This document shows positions 62,583 through 64,000 of a DNA stretch of 64,000 nt, piece after piece (within the stretch, counting starts at the first letter, position 1; the number at the start of each line of letters is the position of its first letter). The notes beneath the pieces are model-generated. The model saw only the letters and a program-made list of their open reading frames with translations. It did no database searches and had not been told where the DNA came from. Made by a program: the position numbers and the translations under genes. The stretch lies in NCBI GenBank assembly GCA_014584295.1, contig JACTNC010000011.1, forward strand, positions 1 through 64,000, written 5' to 3'. Source of the stretch: Verrucomicrobiota bacterium. GTDB lineage: Bacteria; Verrucomicrobiota; Verrucomicrobiia; Opitutales; Opitutaceae.

Positions 62583-64000
62583 ATGTACCTTCAAACGGGT
62601 GCCCGCATTGCGGGCATTTCCCGGGCCGGCTTGACGGCCCTGATTTCCCTTGCGATTCCGGTTGCGACCGCGATCGCTGTGTCTGCGGGCGGATCCACCG
62701 GACAACGGATCGCCCTGCTTGACCCCTTCGTTGTGACGGCAACGCGCACTCCCGCCTCCCCGCGCGCTTTGGGCAGCGTTGTCGATGTGATAACGTCGCG
62801 CGATCTCGAACGTCGGCAGATTTCTTCGCTCGCCGAGGCGCTCGCCGGCGCGAGTGTGCCGGTCCTGGCTTCGGGTGCGCCGGGGGCCTCGGCTTCGATT
62901 TTCCTTCGAGGTGCCAATTCCAACCAAACGCTCTTCCTCGTGGATGGGCTGCGGTTCAACGATCCCAACACCGACTATGCGGTGTTCCTCGGAGGAAGCT
63001 GTGTGTCCGCGTGCGACAGTCTGGAAATTTCCCACGGACCCCAGAGCACGCTCTACGGCGGCGAGGCGGTAGGGGGCGTGATCTCGCTTCGCAGTCAGCG
63101 TGGGACGGGAGTTGCCAGTAGCAGGATCGCCCTTGAAGGCGGGAGTTTTGGCACGTTCCAGGGGGCGATTTCATCCCAGGGTGAGCGACCCGACGGATGG
63201 GCCTACAACGTCGCCGTGCAGGGTGGGGTGACAGAAAACGATCGCATCAACAACGATTTCCGGAGCGGCAACCTCACGGCGCGCGTGGACCGCACGGTGT
63301 CTGAATCGCTCAGCATCGGCGCAACGCTGCGGGGATTCCAGGGAAACTATGGTTCGCCCGGGAGCCGGTTTGTGGATGATCCTGACAACGAGGAGCGCGA
63401 ATCCAACTGGCTGGGAACGGTATTTGCCGACTGGATACACAACCGGGAGATGCGCTCCCATGTCGTTCTCGGCGGACAGCGCCGCCGGTTCGTTTCGGAG
63501 AATCCATCGCCGGGGTTTCCGACATCGACCACGATCGTGAAGAACCGACGCTCGGTGATCGACTGGCAGACAACCTACGACGGACTTGACGGTCATCGCG
63601 TCACCGGCGGGTTCACCGGAGAGGCGAACCACACGCTGAACACGGGATTCGGCGCGATCGATGACAGCCAGCATCTCCTGGCTTTTTTCCTGCAGGATGA
63701 GATCACCCCGGTCGACAATCTGCACCTCACCGCCGGCCTGAGACATGATGACTTCGACACCTTTGGGCGTCATACAACCGGCAGGGCCTCTGCAGCCTGG
63801 CTTGTGCTCGATGGTCGGCTGAAGTTTCGCGGCAGCTGGGGCACGGCATTTCGTTCACCCAGTTTCCTGGATCTCTACGGACAAAGCGCGTTTTATGTTG
63901 GGAATCCAAACCTGAAGCCGGAGCGCGCGCGTGGTGGCGATGTCGGCATCGACTGGTACCTGAGCGACAATCGCGGTTCCGTGGGTGTCACCTGGTTCGA
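62583..64000 (+). CDS. btuB: BtuB-like TonB-dependent vitamin B12 receptor (cut by window end)
   Basis: The frame is open to the last base, giving 472 residues of the N-terminal part. A hydrophobic export signal is followed by the TonB box DPFVVTATRTP at residues 47-57. The plug domain reads SLAEALAGASVPVLASG, IFLRGANSNQTLFLVDGLRF and ISHGPQSTLYGGEAVGGVIS; the barrel then begins. The short TonB box close to the plug and the cobalamin riboswitch just upstream both argue for cobalamin or a related corrinoid as the ligand. It differs clearly from the other TonB receptor in the window, which has the longer Opitutaceae-type N-terminus. Confidence 0.85.
   Translation, partial: MYLQTGARIAGISRAGLTALISLAIPVATAIAVSAGGSTGQRIALLDPFVVTATRTPASPRALGSVVDVITSRDLERRQISSLAEALAGASVPVLASGAPGASASIFLRGANSNQTLFLVDGLRFNDPNTDYAVFLGGSCVSACDSLEISHGPQSTLYGGEAVGGVISLRSQRGTGVASSRIALEGGSFGTFQGAISSQGERPDGWAYNVAVQGGVTENDRINNDFRSGNLTARVDRTVSESLSIGATLRGFQGNYGSPGSRFVDDPDNEERESNWLGTVFADWIHNREMRSHVVLGGQRRRFVSENPSPGFPTSTTIVKNRRSVIDWQTTYDGLDGHRVTGGFTGEANHTLNTGFGAIDDSQHLLAFFLQDEITPVDNLHLTAGLRHDDFDTFGRHTTGRASAAWLVLDGRLKFRGSWGTAFRSPSFLDLYGQSAFYVGNPNLKPERARGGDVGIDWYLSDNRGSVGVTWF

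Noticed and set aside
1..64000. Prophage, insertion sequence, CRISPR array or tRNA/rRNA genes
   Set aside because: No transposase, integrase, regularly spaced repeats, or tRNA-like cloverleaf sequence was seen on either strand.

Overview
The window (roughly 60% GC, densely coding, no insertion sequences, CRISPR arrays or rRNA/tRNA genes seen) looks like chromosome of a Verrucomicrobiota bacterium, most likely near Opitutaceae. Inference rests on the mix of families: PPi-dependent phosphofructokinase, LacI regulators with an 'NPLISALMS'-type hinge, SusD-less TonB receptors beginning 'VIQLSKFTVTSERDTGY', many Cys-type sulfatases and Gfo/Idh/MocA oxidoreductases, a cytochrome c-tipped 'membrane-bound dehydrogenase', a pilMNOPQ-like operon and the 33-residue AURKAIP1/COX24-type basic protein.

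Layout. 1-4.5 kb (minus): a SWIM/SNF2 helicase, a Tat-exported LysM amidase, two small overlapping membrane-protein genes and a SAM methyltransferase cut by the window edge. 4.6-7.4 kb: purB and pfp. 7.7-16.8 kb: sugar catabolism, with an exported six-hairpin glycosidase-like protein, three Gfo/Idh/MocA oxidoreductases, two sugar-phosphate-isomerase-like TIM barrels and a LacI regulator. 16.9-23.0 kb: an AddB/AddA-like nuclease-helicase pair. 23.06 kb: the tiny ribosome-associated-type protein with a strong terminator. 23.5-32.4 kb: pilM-N-O-P-Q-like genes, translationally coupled, followed by a 1464-residue Ig-repeat exported protein and a 14-bp-stem terminator. 32.6-35.7 kb: ndk and an exported haem c protein.

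35.8-49.3 kb holds the clearest catabolic locus. A chondroitinase ABC-type lyase and two sulfatases form a minus-strand operon, divergent from an N-acetylhexosamine kinase-like gene, a sugar-nucleotide epimerase and a sodium:solute symporter. An arylsulfatase B-like gene lies on one side and an AraC regulator on the other. fabV sits between sulfatases and looks unrelated. Together the genes could desulfate and cleave chondroitin/dermatan-type glycosaminoglycan and feed GalNAc into sugar-nucleotide metabolism; no unsaturated glucuronyl hydrolase, SusD or sulfatase-maturing enzyme is in the window.

50.3-58.2 kb: a 2-hydroxyacid dehydrogenase divergent from a LacI regulator with a palindromic site between them, a TonB receptor, an orphan RskA-like membrane protein and an S9 peptidase. 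58.3-64 kb: a cobalamin-dependent methionine synthase split into two genes, divergent from a BtuB-like receptor (cut by the window end) that is preceded by a recognisable cobalamin riboswitch. B12 uptake and B12 use therefore share one intergenic region. No wholly novel system is proven; the best leads are the pilus operon with its giant Ig protein, the GAG locus, the B12 module and the overlapping small membrane genes at the left end.
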